From: JACDAL01 sp035646635
GTDB lineage: Bacteria > Actinomycetota > CADDZG01 > WHSQ01
Length of the DNA: 19,076 nt
Assembly: GCA_035646635.1 (NCBI GenBank)
Contig: DASRPA010000219.1
Location: forward strand, 1 to 19,076
Direction of reading: 5' to 3'
The position numbers and the translations under genes are program-made. Positions 1 through 6,724 of the stretch are shown here, piece after piece. Under the pieces are notes generated by a model. The model was not told the DNA's origin. It saw nothing but the letters and a program-made list of their open reading frames with translations, and ran no database searches. Positions within the stretch are counted from its first letter, which is position 1, and every line of letters starts with the position of its first letter.

Positions 1-120
1 ACCCCCCAGGTGGTCCCGGCCACAAAGTTGCCATCGGGGCGGTGCTGGAGTGTTTGCTGTTAACTCGTGTGATTTTTGTTATGTTTGACCCGTCGATCTC
101 CCGGGGCTTGGAGGCGCATC

Positions 121-570
121 GTGCTCACCGTTGCAAGAAAGACCGCAGTCCTACTCCCGCTGGCGCTGTTGCTGGTCGCCTGCGGACGCTCAGACGCCGT
201 CGACAGTGCCACCCGCACCTCGTCGGCGGCGCGCGATACGGCCGCGGAGGCGCTGGCTCGTGTGGCGGAGCTCGAGGCCGAGGTGTCGCAGCTCCAGATC
301 CTCTCCGACCGGGCCGAGTCCGCCGCCGAGAAGCTGTCACAGCAGCTCACCGCCGACGCGGCGGAGGACCGACAGGCCGACAAGGCGCGTTTCACCTCCC
401 TCAAAGAGGCTCTGGGTAACGTCAAGTCGTCGCTGCGGGAGACGTCTGATGCAGCCGAGTCCGCCGGGCGGCGCGCGGAGAATGCGGCCCTGGCTTCTGA
501 CGCCCTGGAGCGATCGGTAGCGGTGCTCGAAGAGAGGCTCGACTACCACCTCAAGCATTCGAAGCGCTGA
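121..570 (+). CDS. Coiled-coil lipoprotein upstream of PASTA kinase
   Basis: Predicted 149-residue lipoprotein of unknown function. The GTG at 121 is chosen because GGAGG at 110-114 lies 6 bases upstream and translation then opens directly on a signal peptide: positive residues (ARK, 5-7), a Leu-rich core, and a lipobox LVAC with the lipidated Cys at residue 21. An upstream in-frame TTG at 76 would add 15 residues before the signal and lacks this support. After the Cys the protein is Ala/Glu/Arg-rich with leucines spaced as in a long coiled coil (about residues 40-145), with no enzymatic motif. Its TGA overlaps the ATG of the kinase by one base (TGATG), so the two are probably translationally coupled. 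An envelope-anchored rod or sensor partner of the kinase is inference. The lipoprotein call is firm; the function is not. Confidence 0.8.
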   Translation: MLTVARKTAVLLPLALLLVACGRSDAVDSATRTSSAARDTAAEALARVAELEAEVSQLQILSDRAESAAEKLSQQLTADAAEDRQADKARFTSLKEALGNVKSSLRETSDAAESAGRRAENAALASDALERSVAVLEERLDYHLKHSKR

Positions 571-2405
571 TGTCCCGCCTCATGCAGGACCTCGTCGGAC
601 AGACACTGTCCGGCCGCTACCGGCTTATCTCACGTCTGTCCACCGGGGGCATGGGCGAGGTCTATCGAAGTCACGATGTCCTCCTGGACAGGTCGGTGGC
701 GGTGAAGGTGCTGCATCCCTCGTTGGCACACGATCCCGAGCTCGTGGAGAGATTCAAGGACGAGGCCCGAGCGGCGGCCCGCCTCACCCACCCGAACATC
801 GTTGCGGTCTACGACTGGGGCTCGACCGAGGATCAGACCTACTACATGGTCATGGAGTACGTGGCCGGCAACGACTTGCGCGATGTGCTTGTGTCGCGCA
901 GCTCCTTGGAGCCGGCGCAAGCGGCCGACATCATGGCTGCGGTGTGTGACGCGCTGGCCGCCGCTCACGCCGGCGGTCTCGTACACCGGGACGTCAAGCC
1001 CGAGAACATCCTTATCGCCCGCGACGGGACGGTGAAGGTTGCGGACTTCGGCATTGCGGTCGTCTTAGACGCCGACCGAACGGGGCCGGGCGGGGGCATC
1101 CAGGGAACCCTCCGCTACCTGTCGCCGGAGCAGGCACAGGGCTTCGAGGCGTCGAGGGCATCCGACATCTGGGCCTCCGGAGCCGTCCTCTCGGAGCTGC
1201 TCACCGGGCTTCCCCCCTCTCACGGCGCGGGAGCGGACCTGCTGGCCCGGCGCGCCGAAGAGCAGCCCGTTGCGCCCTCTCGACTGGCTCCTCAGGTGCC
1301 CTCCCAGCTCGACGAGATCGTGCTGAAGGCGTGCGCGCTCGACCCCTCCCGGCGTTTCGAGGACGCCTCTTACATGGCTCATGCGCTGAAGCGAATCTCG
1401 GTCCGCTCCCTGCCCGACGCGCCCTCGCTGGACTCGCTCGTCGCGGAGCTGACCGGTGAGATCAACATCACCGCGGCCCGCGGCCCCCGTTCTCACCGCC
1501 GAAGCAGGGGGCGAATCAGGAGGTTCTTGTGGGCCCTGCTGAAGCTGATGCTGCTGCTGGTGGTGGTGGCGGTCGTGGCACTGGGCGGCGCAAGGGCGGC
1601 GCCGTTCCTGTTCGGACCAGCCACCGTGGAGGTGCCGGAGGTGACGGGACTTCGCCTCGCGGTGGCGGCCCAGAGGGCCGATGTCCTGGGGCTCGAGGCG
1701 CGCATCGCCGAGCGCCGCCGCGTTCCCTCGACACCTCGTAACCGAGTCATCGCGCAATCCCCGAGCGGAGGCAGCGTCAAAGAGGGCACCGTGCTGTCGC
1801 TGATCGTGTCCGCGGGCCCGCCTCTGAAGCAAGTTCCCGCGCTGGTGGGAAAGAGCCAAAACGCCGCCGAGCGTCTGCTTGAGAAGGCTGGCCTCGACCT
1901 CGGGAAAACGAGCGAGCGCTATTCCTCGGAGAAGGCGGGAGCCGTCGCCGTACAGATCCCGGTCGGAGGCCTTCTCGAGCTGGGCGACGAGGTTGCCCTC
2001 GTGATCAGCAAGGGGCCCCGGCCCCAAGACGTCCCCCCGATCGCGGGTCTCGACGTAAACAAGGCCGCCACGCGCCTCAAGGCGGCGGGTTTCGTGGTCA
2101 CCCTGTCCAAGGATTACTCGGAGGAGGTGGCCAAGGGCAAGGCGGCGGAGACTCGCCCCGCCGGCCCCTTGCCTGAGGGCAGTGAGGTCGAGCTGGTGTT
2201 GTCCCTCGGCCCCCGTTTCGAGACGCTCGACATGCCTGATGTGCGCGGTCTCGCCGCAGCCGAAGCCGTGGCCAGCCTCGAAGGCGCCGGGCTCAGGGCT
2301 CGTACGGTGGACTCGTGTGGGGGCGGGGGAGTCGTGGCCGACACCGACCCGATCGCGGGAACGCCCGTGCGCGAGAACGACGTCGTCGCGCTATTCCTCT
2401 GCTGA
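570..2405 (+). CDS. pknB: PknB-type transmembrane Ser/Thr kinase with four PASTA domains
   Basis: Eukaryotic-type protein kinase that phosphorylates Ser/Thr on cytoplasmic targets and senses peptidoglycan fragments outside the cell. The kinase domain spans about residues 16-275: glycine loop STGGMGEVY (24-32), ATP lysine K46 in VAVKVL, Glu65 on helix C, catalytic loop HRDVKPEN (139-146, D141), DFG (159-161) and SPEQ (185-188). A basic juxtamembrane stretch (305-318) precedes one membrane span (about 319-341). Four PASTA repeats follow at about 353-417, 419-484, 485-549 and 553-611. Length (611 residues) and order match actinobacterial PknB/StkP proteins. The last PASTA ends in a C-terminal Cys (611) that could pair with Cys583. 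M6 is an alternative start, but the ATG at 570 overlaps the upstream stop, as in a coupled pair. In many actinobacteria pknB sits beside pknA, rodA and pbpA; none of those is next to this copy. Confidence 0.95.
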   Translation: MSRLMQDLVGQTLSGRYRLISRLSTGGMGEVYRSHDVLLDRSVAVKVLHPSLAHDPELVERFKDEARAAARLTHPNIVAVYDWGSTEDQTYYMVMEYVAGNDLRDVLVSRSSLEPAQAADIMAAVCDALAAAHAGGLVHRDVKPENILIARDGTVKVADFGIAVVLDADRTGPGGGIQGTLRYLSPEQAQGFEASRASDIWASGAVLSELLTGLPPSHGAGADLLARRAEEQPVAPSRLAPQVPSQLDEIVLKACALDPSRRFEDASYMAHALKRISVRSLPDAPSLDSLVAELTGEINITAARGPRSHRRSRGRIRRFLWALLKLMLLLVVVAVVALGGARAAPFLFGPATVEVPEVTGLRLAVAAQRADVLGLEARIAERRRVPSTPRNRVIAQSPSGGSVKEGTVLSLIVSAGPPLKQVPALVGKSQNAAERLLEKAGLDLGKTSERYSSEKAGAVAVQIPVGGLLELGDEVALVISKGPRPQDVPPIAGLDVNKAATRLKAAGFVVTLSKDYSEEVAKGKAAETRPAGPLPEGSEVELVLSLGPRFETLDMPDVRGLAAAEAVASLEGAGLRARTVDSCGGGGVVADTDPIAGTPVRENDVVALFLC

Positions 2406-2434
2406 GGTCTGGGCAGGTCTAGAACTGCGTCCCA

Positions 2435-2842
2435 TCATTTTGGCAGCACCTTCCATGCCGTGAGCGTCTCTGAGAGGCGCGGGGTGCAGTCGAGCGTCGA
2501 GATCTCCTCTAGCGGGACCCAGCGGGCCTCAGCGGCATCCTCCCCGGCCGTGGGCTCGGCCGCGCCGGCAGCCTCGCCGATGTAGTCGAGCACCACATAG
2601 TGGGTGTCTCCGAGAGCCTCGTAGACGCCGAGGAGATCCGCGACCTTCACTTCCAGCCCGGTCTCCTCGAGCACCTCCCTCGCCGCCGCCTCCACCAGGC
2701 TCTCGCCGTGCTCGAGCCGGCCCCCGGGCAGCGACCACAGGCCCTTGGCGGGCTCCTTGCCCCGGCGCACCATCAGCAGCGCCCCGTCCCTCACGACCAC
2801 GCAGCCCACGCCCACGAACGGCCCCCGCTCCACGGCCCGCAT
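2435..2842 (-). CDS. NUDIX hydrolase (MutT/ADP-ribose pyrophosphatase-like)
   Basis: Small 135-residue Mg-dependent hydrolase of nucleoside diphosphates linked to another moiety. The complete Nudix box GX5EX7REUXEEXGU is present at residues 41-63: Gly41, Glu47, then REVLEETGL at 55-63. Metal-binding Glu59 and Glu60 are intact. The rest fits a single compact Nudix fold: a strand VGVGCVVVRDGALLMVRRG before the box and a C-terminal FxxL-like helix region. The substrate cannot be read from sequence; NADH, ADP-ribose, 8-oxo-dGTP and other nucleotides are all possible. The gene converges on the kinase gene, 29 bases apart, so it is transcribed separately. Its upstream side holds the tandem hairpin repeats at 2879-2992. 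Confidence 0.9.
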   Translation of the reverse strand: MRAVERGPFVGVGCVVVRDGALLMVRRGKEPAKGLWSLPGGRLEHGESLVEAAAREVLEETGLEVKVADLLGVYEALGDTHYVVLDYIGEAAGAAEPTAGEDAAEARWVPLEEISTLDCTPRLSETLTAWKVLPK

Positions 2843-2878
2843 GCTACCGGTGTCTGTTTCGAGCGCCTCCCGGCACCC

Positions 2879-2992
2879 GCGTTTTGAGCGCCTCCGGAGG
2901 CCGTTTAGGGCACTCTGAGTCCCCTAAAACCGGACCCTCCGCGTTCTGAGCGCCTCTGGAGGCCGTTTAGGGCACTCTGAGTCCCCTAAAAC
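2879..2992. repeat. Two tandem copies of an intergenic hairpin repeat, period 62
   Basis: Two 52-base copies (2879-2930 and 2941-2992) differ at two positions and are separated by a 10-base spacer. Each holds two nested palindromes. One is CCTCCGGAGG in copy 1 (changed to CCTCTGGAGG in copy 2). The other is a long hairpin running TTTAGGG-C-ACTC-T-GAGT-C-CCCTAAA, which pairs over its whole length except one C-C mismatch. A fragment resembling the repeat start (GTTTCGAGCGCCTCC) lies just upstream, near 2856-2870. It sits between the NUDIX gene (minus) and the DMT transporter gene (plus), so it lies in a divergent promoter region. It resembles REP-like or palindromic intergenic repeats; the family identity is unknown to me. 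Confidence 0.85.
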
Positions 2993-3034
2993 CCGAGACC
3001 CTCGAAAGCCGGAGCCCGGCTACCCTGAGCGCCC

Positions 3035-3913
3035 GTGGAATCAGCTGAATCAGTCTCCGTCCCCCCCTCCTCTTGGGCCCTGCTTGCAGTGGGGGTCGGT
3101 GCCGCCTCCACCGCCGCCATCCTCGTGCGCTATGCCACCGATGCCGAGCCGCTCGCCCTGTCCTTCTGGCGCTGCGCTGCCGCGGCGGCGGCGCTGGCGC
3201 CGTTCGCCGGGCGCAGGCTGGGCAGCATGGGTGGCCCGGCGCGCCTTCCCGCCTTCTCCGGGCTGTTTCTCGCGCTGCACTTTGCGACCTGGATCACCTC
3301 GCTGCGGCTCACGACGGTCGCAGCTTCTTCGCTGCTGGTCTCGACCACACCGATCTTCGTAGCGCTTGCTGCGTGGGTGCTGTGGAGCGAGCGGCTGCCC
3401 TCCAGGGCGTGGGCGGGCATCGGCGCCACGGTCGTGGGAGTTGCGTTGGTGGGCGGTGGAAGCCTCGGGGGCTCCTCCCTGCTGGGGAACTCGCTCGCGC
3501 TCGCCGGAGGCGCCACCGCCGCCGGCTACGCCATGACGGGCCGCCGGGCGCGTGTCGTGATGGGGACCCTCGAGTACGCGGTCGTCGCCTATGCCGTCGC
3601 GGCGGCCGCCCTGCTCGTCGCCTGCCTCGCCACCGGTGCGGCCTTGTGGGGCTACGACGCGGTGACCTGGGCGAGTGTGGCGGGACTCGTCGCCGGCCCC
3701 CAGATCCTGGGCCATACCCTCATCAATTTTGCCCTCAGAGACATCGACGTGGTCTCAGTTTCGATCTCGATCATGGCCGAGCCGATCATCGCCACAGTCC
3801 TTGCCCTGCTGCTGTTGAAGGAGGCGCCTCCGGCCCTGGTGGTGCCGGGGGGGCTGCTGCTCCTGGCCGGGATCTACGTCGTCACCACGTCGCAGGCGGC
3901 CGCACGAGCATGA
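3035..3913 (+). CDS. EamA/DMT-family transporter
   Basis: Integral membrane protein of 292 residues with about ten hydrophobic segments, arranged as two EamA repeats of the drug/metabolite transporter superfamily. Family features are visible: an early segment followed by RYATDAEPLALSFWR (typical of DMT proteins after helix 1), a second half beginning near LGNSLALAGGATAAGYA, and a C-terminal EPIIATVLALLLLKEAPP, the usual EP...E motif of EamA repeat 2. It probably exports or imports small metabolites; the substrate cannot be predicted. The GTG start at 3035 has no strong Shine-Dalgarno. The tandem hairpin repeats lie 43 bases upstream. Its TGA overlaps the next ATG (ATGA at 3910-3913), so it is probably co-translated with the FolP2-like gene. 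Confidence 0.9.
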   Translation: MESAESVSVPPSSWALLAVGVGAASTAAILVRYATDAEPLALSFWRCAAAAAALAPFAGRRLGSMGGPARLPAFSGLFLALHFATWITSLRLTTVAASSLLVSTTPIFVALAAWVLWSERLPSRAWAGIGATVVGVALVGGGSLGGSSLLGNSLALAGGATAAGYAMTGRRARVVMGTLEYAVVAYAVAAAALLVACLATGAALWGYDAVTWASVAGLVAGPQILGHTLINFALRDIDVVSVSISIMAEPIIATVLALLLLKEAPPALVVPGGLLLLAGIYVVTTSQAAARA

Positions 3914-4797
3914 AACTCGAGCACCCCCTTCGTGAGCACGCCACTCTTGAGCACGCCCGGGGAGTTCTGAGCCTTGATCGCTGTGCGGTCATGGGCATCG
4001 TCAACCGCACCACGGACTCGTTCTACGACGCCGGGCGCATGGAGCTCGAGGCGTCGGTCGCCCACGGACTGGATCTGTGGCGGCAGGGTGCCCTCGTCCT
4101 CGATGTCGGCGGGGTCAAGGCCGGACCCGGCCCCGAGATCGACGAGGTAGAGGAGCTTCGGCGAGTGATCCCGCTGGTAGAAGGGTTGGCCGCCCGTTGC
4201 GATGCGCTCCTCTCGGTCGAGACGAGCCGGGTGCGGGTTGCCGAGGCGGCGTTTGAGGCGGGGGCGGCGCTCATCAACGACATCACCGGCCTCGCCGACG
4301 ACCGCCTCGCGGCCGTCTGTGCCGAGCACGGTGCCGGGCTCGTGCTGATGCACAACGGGGGCCAGCTTCGAGGCAGGCCCCGAAACCCCCGCTATGCCGA
4401 TGTGGTCGCAGAGGTATTGAGCTGGTGGGCCGCGGCCGTCGAGCGCGCCTGCGCTGCAGGGATGCGGCCGAATCAGCTCCTGCTCGACCCGGGCCTCGAC
4501 TTCGGCAAGACCACCTATCACTCCCTCGAGCTGGTGCGAAGGATGGACGAGCTCATCGCGCAGGGCCTCCCGGTCCTCGTCGCACCCTCGCGCAAGGACC
4601 TCGTGGGCGAGAGCCTCGCCCTGCCTCCCGGCGAGCGCCTCGAAGGGTCGCTGGCGGTGGCCGCAATGTGCGTCGAACGGGGTGTGGCCATGGTCAGGGC
4701 TCACGATGTCCTCGCCACTGGGCGAGTGGTAGCCATGGTCGAGGCCGTGCTCGGCCGCACCAAGCCGCGCAGGGCCATCCGAGGCCTGTGGGAGTGA
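3910..4797 (+). CDS. folP2: Dihydropteroate synthase paralogue, FolP2-like
   Basis: TIM-barrel pterin-binding protein of 295 residues. DHPS landmarks in order: VMGIVNRTTDSFYD (27-40), DVGGVKAGPG (65-74), SVETSRVRVAEAAFEAG (102-118), LINDITG (121-127), LLDPGLDFGKT (191-201), SRKDLVGE (227-234), VRAHDV (262-267). Several match the mycobacterial FolP2 branch and not canonical FolP: NRT in place of NVT, VKAGPG in place of the ESTRPG loop that handles p-aminobenzoate, the GLDFGK loop, and a C-terminal RAIRGL tail. Asn32, Asp36, Asn123, Asp193, Lys229, Arg263 and His265 are kept. The Asp of SVDT is Glu104 here. Mycobacterial FolP2 is reported not to act as a normal DHPS, so folate synthesis should not be assumed. 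The 4-base overlap with the transporter supports a shared transcript. Confidence 0.85.
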   Translation: MKLEHPLREHATLEHARGVLSLDRCAVMGIVNRTTDSFYDAGRMELEASVAHGLDLWRQGALVLDVGGVKAGPGPEIDEVEELRRVIPLVEGLAARCDALLSVETSRVRVAEAAFEAGAALINDITGLADDRLAAVCAEHGAGLVLMHNGGQLRGRPRNPRYADVVAEVLSWWAAAVERACAAGMRPNQLLLDPGLDFGKTTYHSLELVRRMDELIAQGLPVLVAPSRKDLVGESLALPPGERLEGSLAVAAMCVERGVAMVRAHDVLATGRVVAMVEAVLGRTKPRRAIRGLWE

Positions 4798-4835
4798 GGC
4801 TAAACGAGAGTGCCTATAGGCCCGATGATCTACTC

Positions 4836-5309
4836 ATGAGCACTTCTCCGCCTGCGATCGTCACGCCGCGCCTGCGCCTGGTTCCCTACTGTGGAGGCCG
4901 CATCTCGGACGTGAAACTCGGCCCTGAGCTCGAAGAAGAGCTCGCGTCCGTGTTGCGAGTGGTCCCCGTCACCGAGGCTGTGGCCGGTTGGGGACCGTGG
5001 CTCGTCTTGGAGGAGTCGTCCGGAGAGGCCGCAGGCGCGGCGGGCTTCAAGGGCGCGCCCCGCGCCGGCACGGTGGAGATCGGCTATGGGATCGCCACGA
5101 CAGCGCGTCGCAAAGGCTACGGCGCGGAGGCGACGAAGGCGCTGGTCGACTGGGGCTTTGGGCACGACCAAGTGGAGAGGGTCGTGGCCGAGTGCGAGCC
5201 CGCGAACGAGGCTTCCGTGAAGATCCTCACCCGGCGGGGGATGAACCTGCGAGCGCGAGAGGAGGGCTTGTTGAGATGGGAGCTGACGGCCTCATCCTGG
5301 CGGGCGTAG
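4836..5309 (+). CDS. GNAT-family N-acetyltransferase (RimJ/RimL-like)
   Basis: Predicted acetyl-CoA-dependent acetyltransferase of 157 residues. It opens with TPRLRLVP, the usual N-terminal strand of the RimJ/RimL-type acetyltransferase_3 group. It continues with a core strand GTVEIGYGIA and the acetyl-CoA pyrophosphate loop RRKGYG (91-96, the (R/Q)xxGxG/A motif). A C-terminal CEPANEASVKILTRRGM helix-strand is typical of the family. The ATG at 4836 is chosen because homology begins there; the same frame is open much further upstream, but inside the folP2-like gene. The first third is less typical than the core. The substrate is unknown; ribosomal or small-molecule amines are possible. The prepilin peptidase start lies 34 bases inside this gene's 3' end. 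Confidence 0.88.
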   Translation: MSTSPPAIVTPRLRLVPYCGGRISDVKLGPELEEELASVLRVVPVTEAVAGWGPWLVLEESSGEAAGAAGFKGAPRAGTVEIGYGIATTARRKGYGAEATKALVDWGFGHDQVERVVAECEPANEASVKILTRRGMNLRAREEGLLRWELTASSWRA

Positions 5310-6064
5310 CCACACTCTTCGGGCTCTTGCTAGGAAGCTTCGCCACGGTCGCGGCCCACCGGATTCCCCGCCATGAGAGTTTCGCCACCGGCCGCAGCAA
5401 GTGTCCAACGTGCGGTCACGTGATCACCGCAATCGAGAACATCCCCCTGCTGAGCTTCATCGTGCAGCGCGGTCGCTGCCGTCACTGCTCGGAGAGGATC
5501 TCGTGGCGCTATCCACTCACGGAGCTCGTCACCGCGGTCCTGTTCGTTTTCGCGGTCCGGCGCTTCGGAGCCTCGATCGAGGCGCTGGTCTACGCAGGGC
5601 TGTTCTGGGTCCTGGTCGTCCTGGCCGTCATCGACCTGGAGCACAGGCTGTTGCCCAACCGGGTTGTGTACCCGGCGTTCATCGGAGGCTGGGTCGCGCT
5701 GGGCCTGGCCGCGTGGATCGAGGGATCGCCCGAGCGCCTCGCCGACGCTGCCGTGGGCGCGGCCATATTCGGTGGCCTGCTGTTCCTGGTTGCGTTCATT
5801 TATCCGGCCGGGATGGGCGGCGGGGACGTCAAGCTCGCCTTCGTGCTGGGCAGCTTCCTCGGCTACGCAGGAGGGATCGGTGTCACCCTGGTGGGCATGT
5901 TCCTGTCGTTTTTGCTGGGAGGCGTGATCGGCGTCGTCGTGTTGATCGCCACGGGCGGGGACCGCAAGTACGCGCTTCCGTTCGGCCCGTTTCTCGCGGG
6001 AGGCTCGGTGATTGCAATCATCGCCGGCCTTCCCCTGCTGCGGGCCTATCTCGGCGCCTTTTGA
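5276..6064 (+). CDS. Type IV prepilin peptidase / leader peptidase-N-methyltransferase
   Basis: Membrane aspartic protease of 262 residues that cleaves, and usually N-methylates, type IV prepilins and pseudopilins. The N-terminal helix and cytoplasmic domain carry two CxxC pairs (C43/C46 in KCPTCGH, C68/C71 in RCRHCS) around SxxxPLLSF and ISWRYPLTEL, as in bifunctional PilD proteins. Catalytic aspartates are Asp120 in VIDLEHRLLPN and Asp184 in GGGDVKLA. About seven to eight membrane segments are seen. The ATG at 5276 has GGAGGG at 5261-5266 and gives the correct N-terminal helix. It overlaps the acetyltransferase gene by 34 bases in another frame. No pilin or pilus-assembly gene is in the window, so the substrate lies elsewhere. 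Confidence 0.93.
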   Translation: MGADGLILAGVATLFGLLLGSFATVAAHRIPRHESFATGRSKCPTCGHVITAIENIPLLSFIVQRGRCRHCSERISWRYPLTELVTAVLFVFAVRRFGASIEALVYAGLFWVLVVLAVIDLEHRLLPNRVVYPAFIGGWVALGLAAWIEGSPERLADAAVGAAIFGGLLFLVAFIYPAGMGGGDVKLAFVLGSFLGYAGGIGVTLVGMFLSFLLGGVIGVVVLIATGGDRKYALPFGPFLAGGSVIAIIAGLPLLRAYLGAF

Positions 6065-6085
6065 GCGGCGCGCCGTGGCCTTACC

Positions 6086-6523
6086 ATGAGGGCCATGGAC
6101 GAGTACGAGGACGAACCCCTCGATGAGGAGGAACGGGAGGCACTGCGCCAGGATCTCGTCGACGTCGAGGTCTTGAAGCAGGTGCTGGGCGACCAGGGGA
6201 TCAAAGGCACAGTGTTCTTCTGCCCGGACTGCGACGAGGACCATTACCTCACCTGGGACCTCCTGCAGGGCAACCTCCAAGAGCTGCTCGACCAGGGCGA
6301 GTCGCCGGTGCACGAACCGGCCTTCGACCCCAACCCCGACGACTACGTATCCTGGGACTACGCGCGCGGCTTCTTGGACGGTTATGAGTCCTTCCAGCGA
6401 GAGGACGTGGACGAGTTGGGCCGGCGCCTCACCTCAGAGCTCGAGCTCTTCGGGCTCTCTGGCGAGCAGATAACCGTGCTTCTCAGACGTATGGGACTGG
6501 CGCCGCCGAGCGAGGCGTTGTAG
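6086..6523 (+). CDS. DUF5319-type conserved actinobacterial protein
   Basis: Acidic soluble protein of 145 residues with no known biochemical role. From memory it resembles the actinobacterial DUF5319 family: a Glu/Asp-rich N-terminus (PLDEEEREAL), a central FFCPDCDEDHYLTWDLL with a CxxC pair (C46, C49), then VHEPAFDPNPDDYVSWDYARGF (77-96), nearly invariant in that family. The C-terminal part (105-145) looks like a short helical tail. Two in-frame ATGs (6086 and 6095) are possible. Neither has a convincing Shine-Dalgarno, so the start is uncertain by three residues. It begins 21 bases after the prepilin peptidase stop and is probably part of the same transcript. The CxxC with Asp/His neighbours suggests a metal-binding or redox site, which is inference. 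Confidence 0.78.
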   Translation: MRAMDEYEDEPLDEEEREALRQDLVDVEVLKQVLGDQGIKGTVFFCPDCDEDHYLTWDLLQGNLQELLDQGESPVHEPAFDPNPDDYVSWDYARGFLDGYESFQREDVDELGRRLTSELELFGLSGEQITVLLRRMGLAPPSEAL

Positions 6524-6550
6524 CGGCGGGGAGGAGGCGTGCGAAAAGGT

Positions 6551-6623
6551 GCTAATTGGGAACGGTTCCCATACGGTTCCCTTACGGCCACCGTATGGGG
6601 TGGCTAATTGGGAACGCTTCCCA
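6551..6623. promoter_or_regulatory. Cluster of palindromic operator-like sites upstream of parA
   Basis: Two near-identical 21-base direct repeats, 6551-6571 and 6603-6623, differ at one base. Each contains GGGAAC-N-STTCCC symmetry: site 1 is TGGGAACGGTTCCCA (perfect around a central base), site 2 is TGGGAACGCTTCCCA (one mismatched pair). Between them ACGGTTCCC recurs with an 11-base offset (6562-6570 and 6573-6581). A hairpin with arms CCCATACGG (6568-6576) and CCGTATGGG (6591-6599) spans the middle. The layout suggests a dimeric repressor or activator that binds at least twice ahead of parA, with the sites about five helical turns apart. It is not the SOS box (GAAC-N4-GTTC) and not parS. 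No regulator for it is encoded nearby. Confidence 0.6.
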
Positions 6624-6724
6624 TTGAACCACTTCGTGATAGACCAAATCTCAATTGCGGTCGAGGGGCGCGTCCAAGCAAGTGTCGCATTCGGAGTAGG
6701 CAGGACTAGGAGGGAACAGCAGCG

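Noticed and set aside
1065..2027. 320-residue minus-strand open frame within the kinase gene
   Set aside because: It is antisense to a clear kinase/PASTA protein, its translation is low-complexity Arg/Gly/His, and it has no motif. It is a GC-rich shadow frame.
2879..2992. CRISPR array
   Set aside because: Only two units, the spacer is 10 bases, the unit is itself a large hairpin and no cas gene is present.
4425..4835. Upstream extension of the acetyltransferase frame
   Set aside because: It overlaps the conserved C-terminal half of the FolP2-like gene in another frame. GNAT similarity begins at the ATG at 4836.
6551..6623. parS centromere or SOS (LexA) box
   Set aside because: The sites are GGGAAC-N-GTTCCC. 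parS is a GTTTCACGTGAAAC-type palindrome and the actinobacterial SOS box spaces GAAC and GTTC by four bases. Neither fits.
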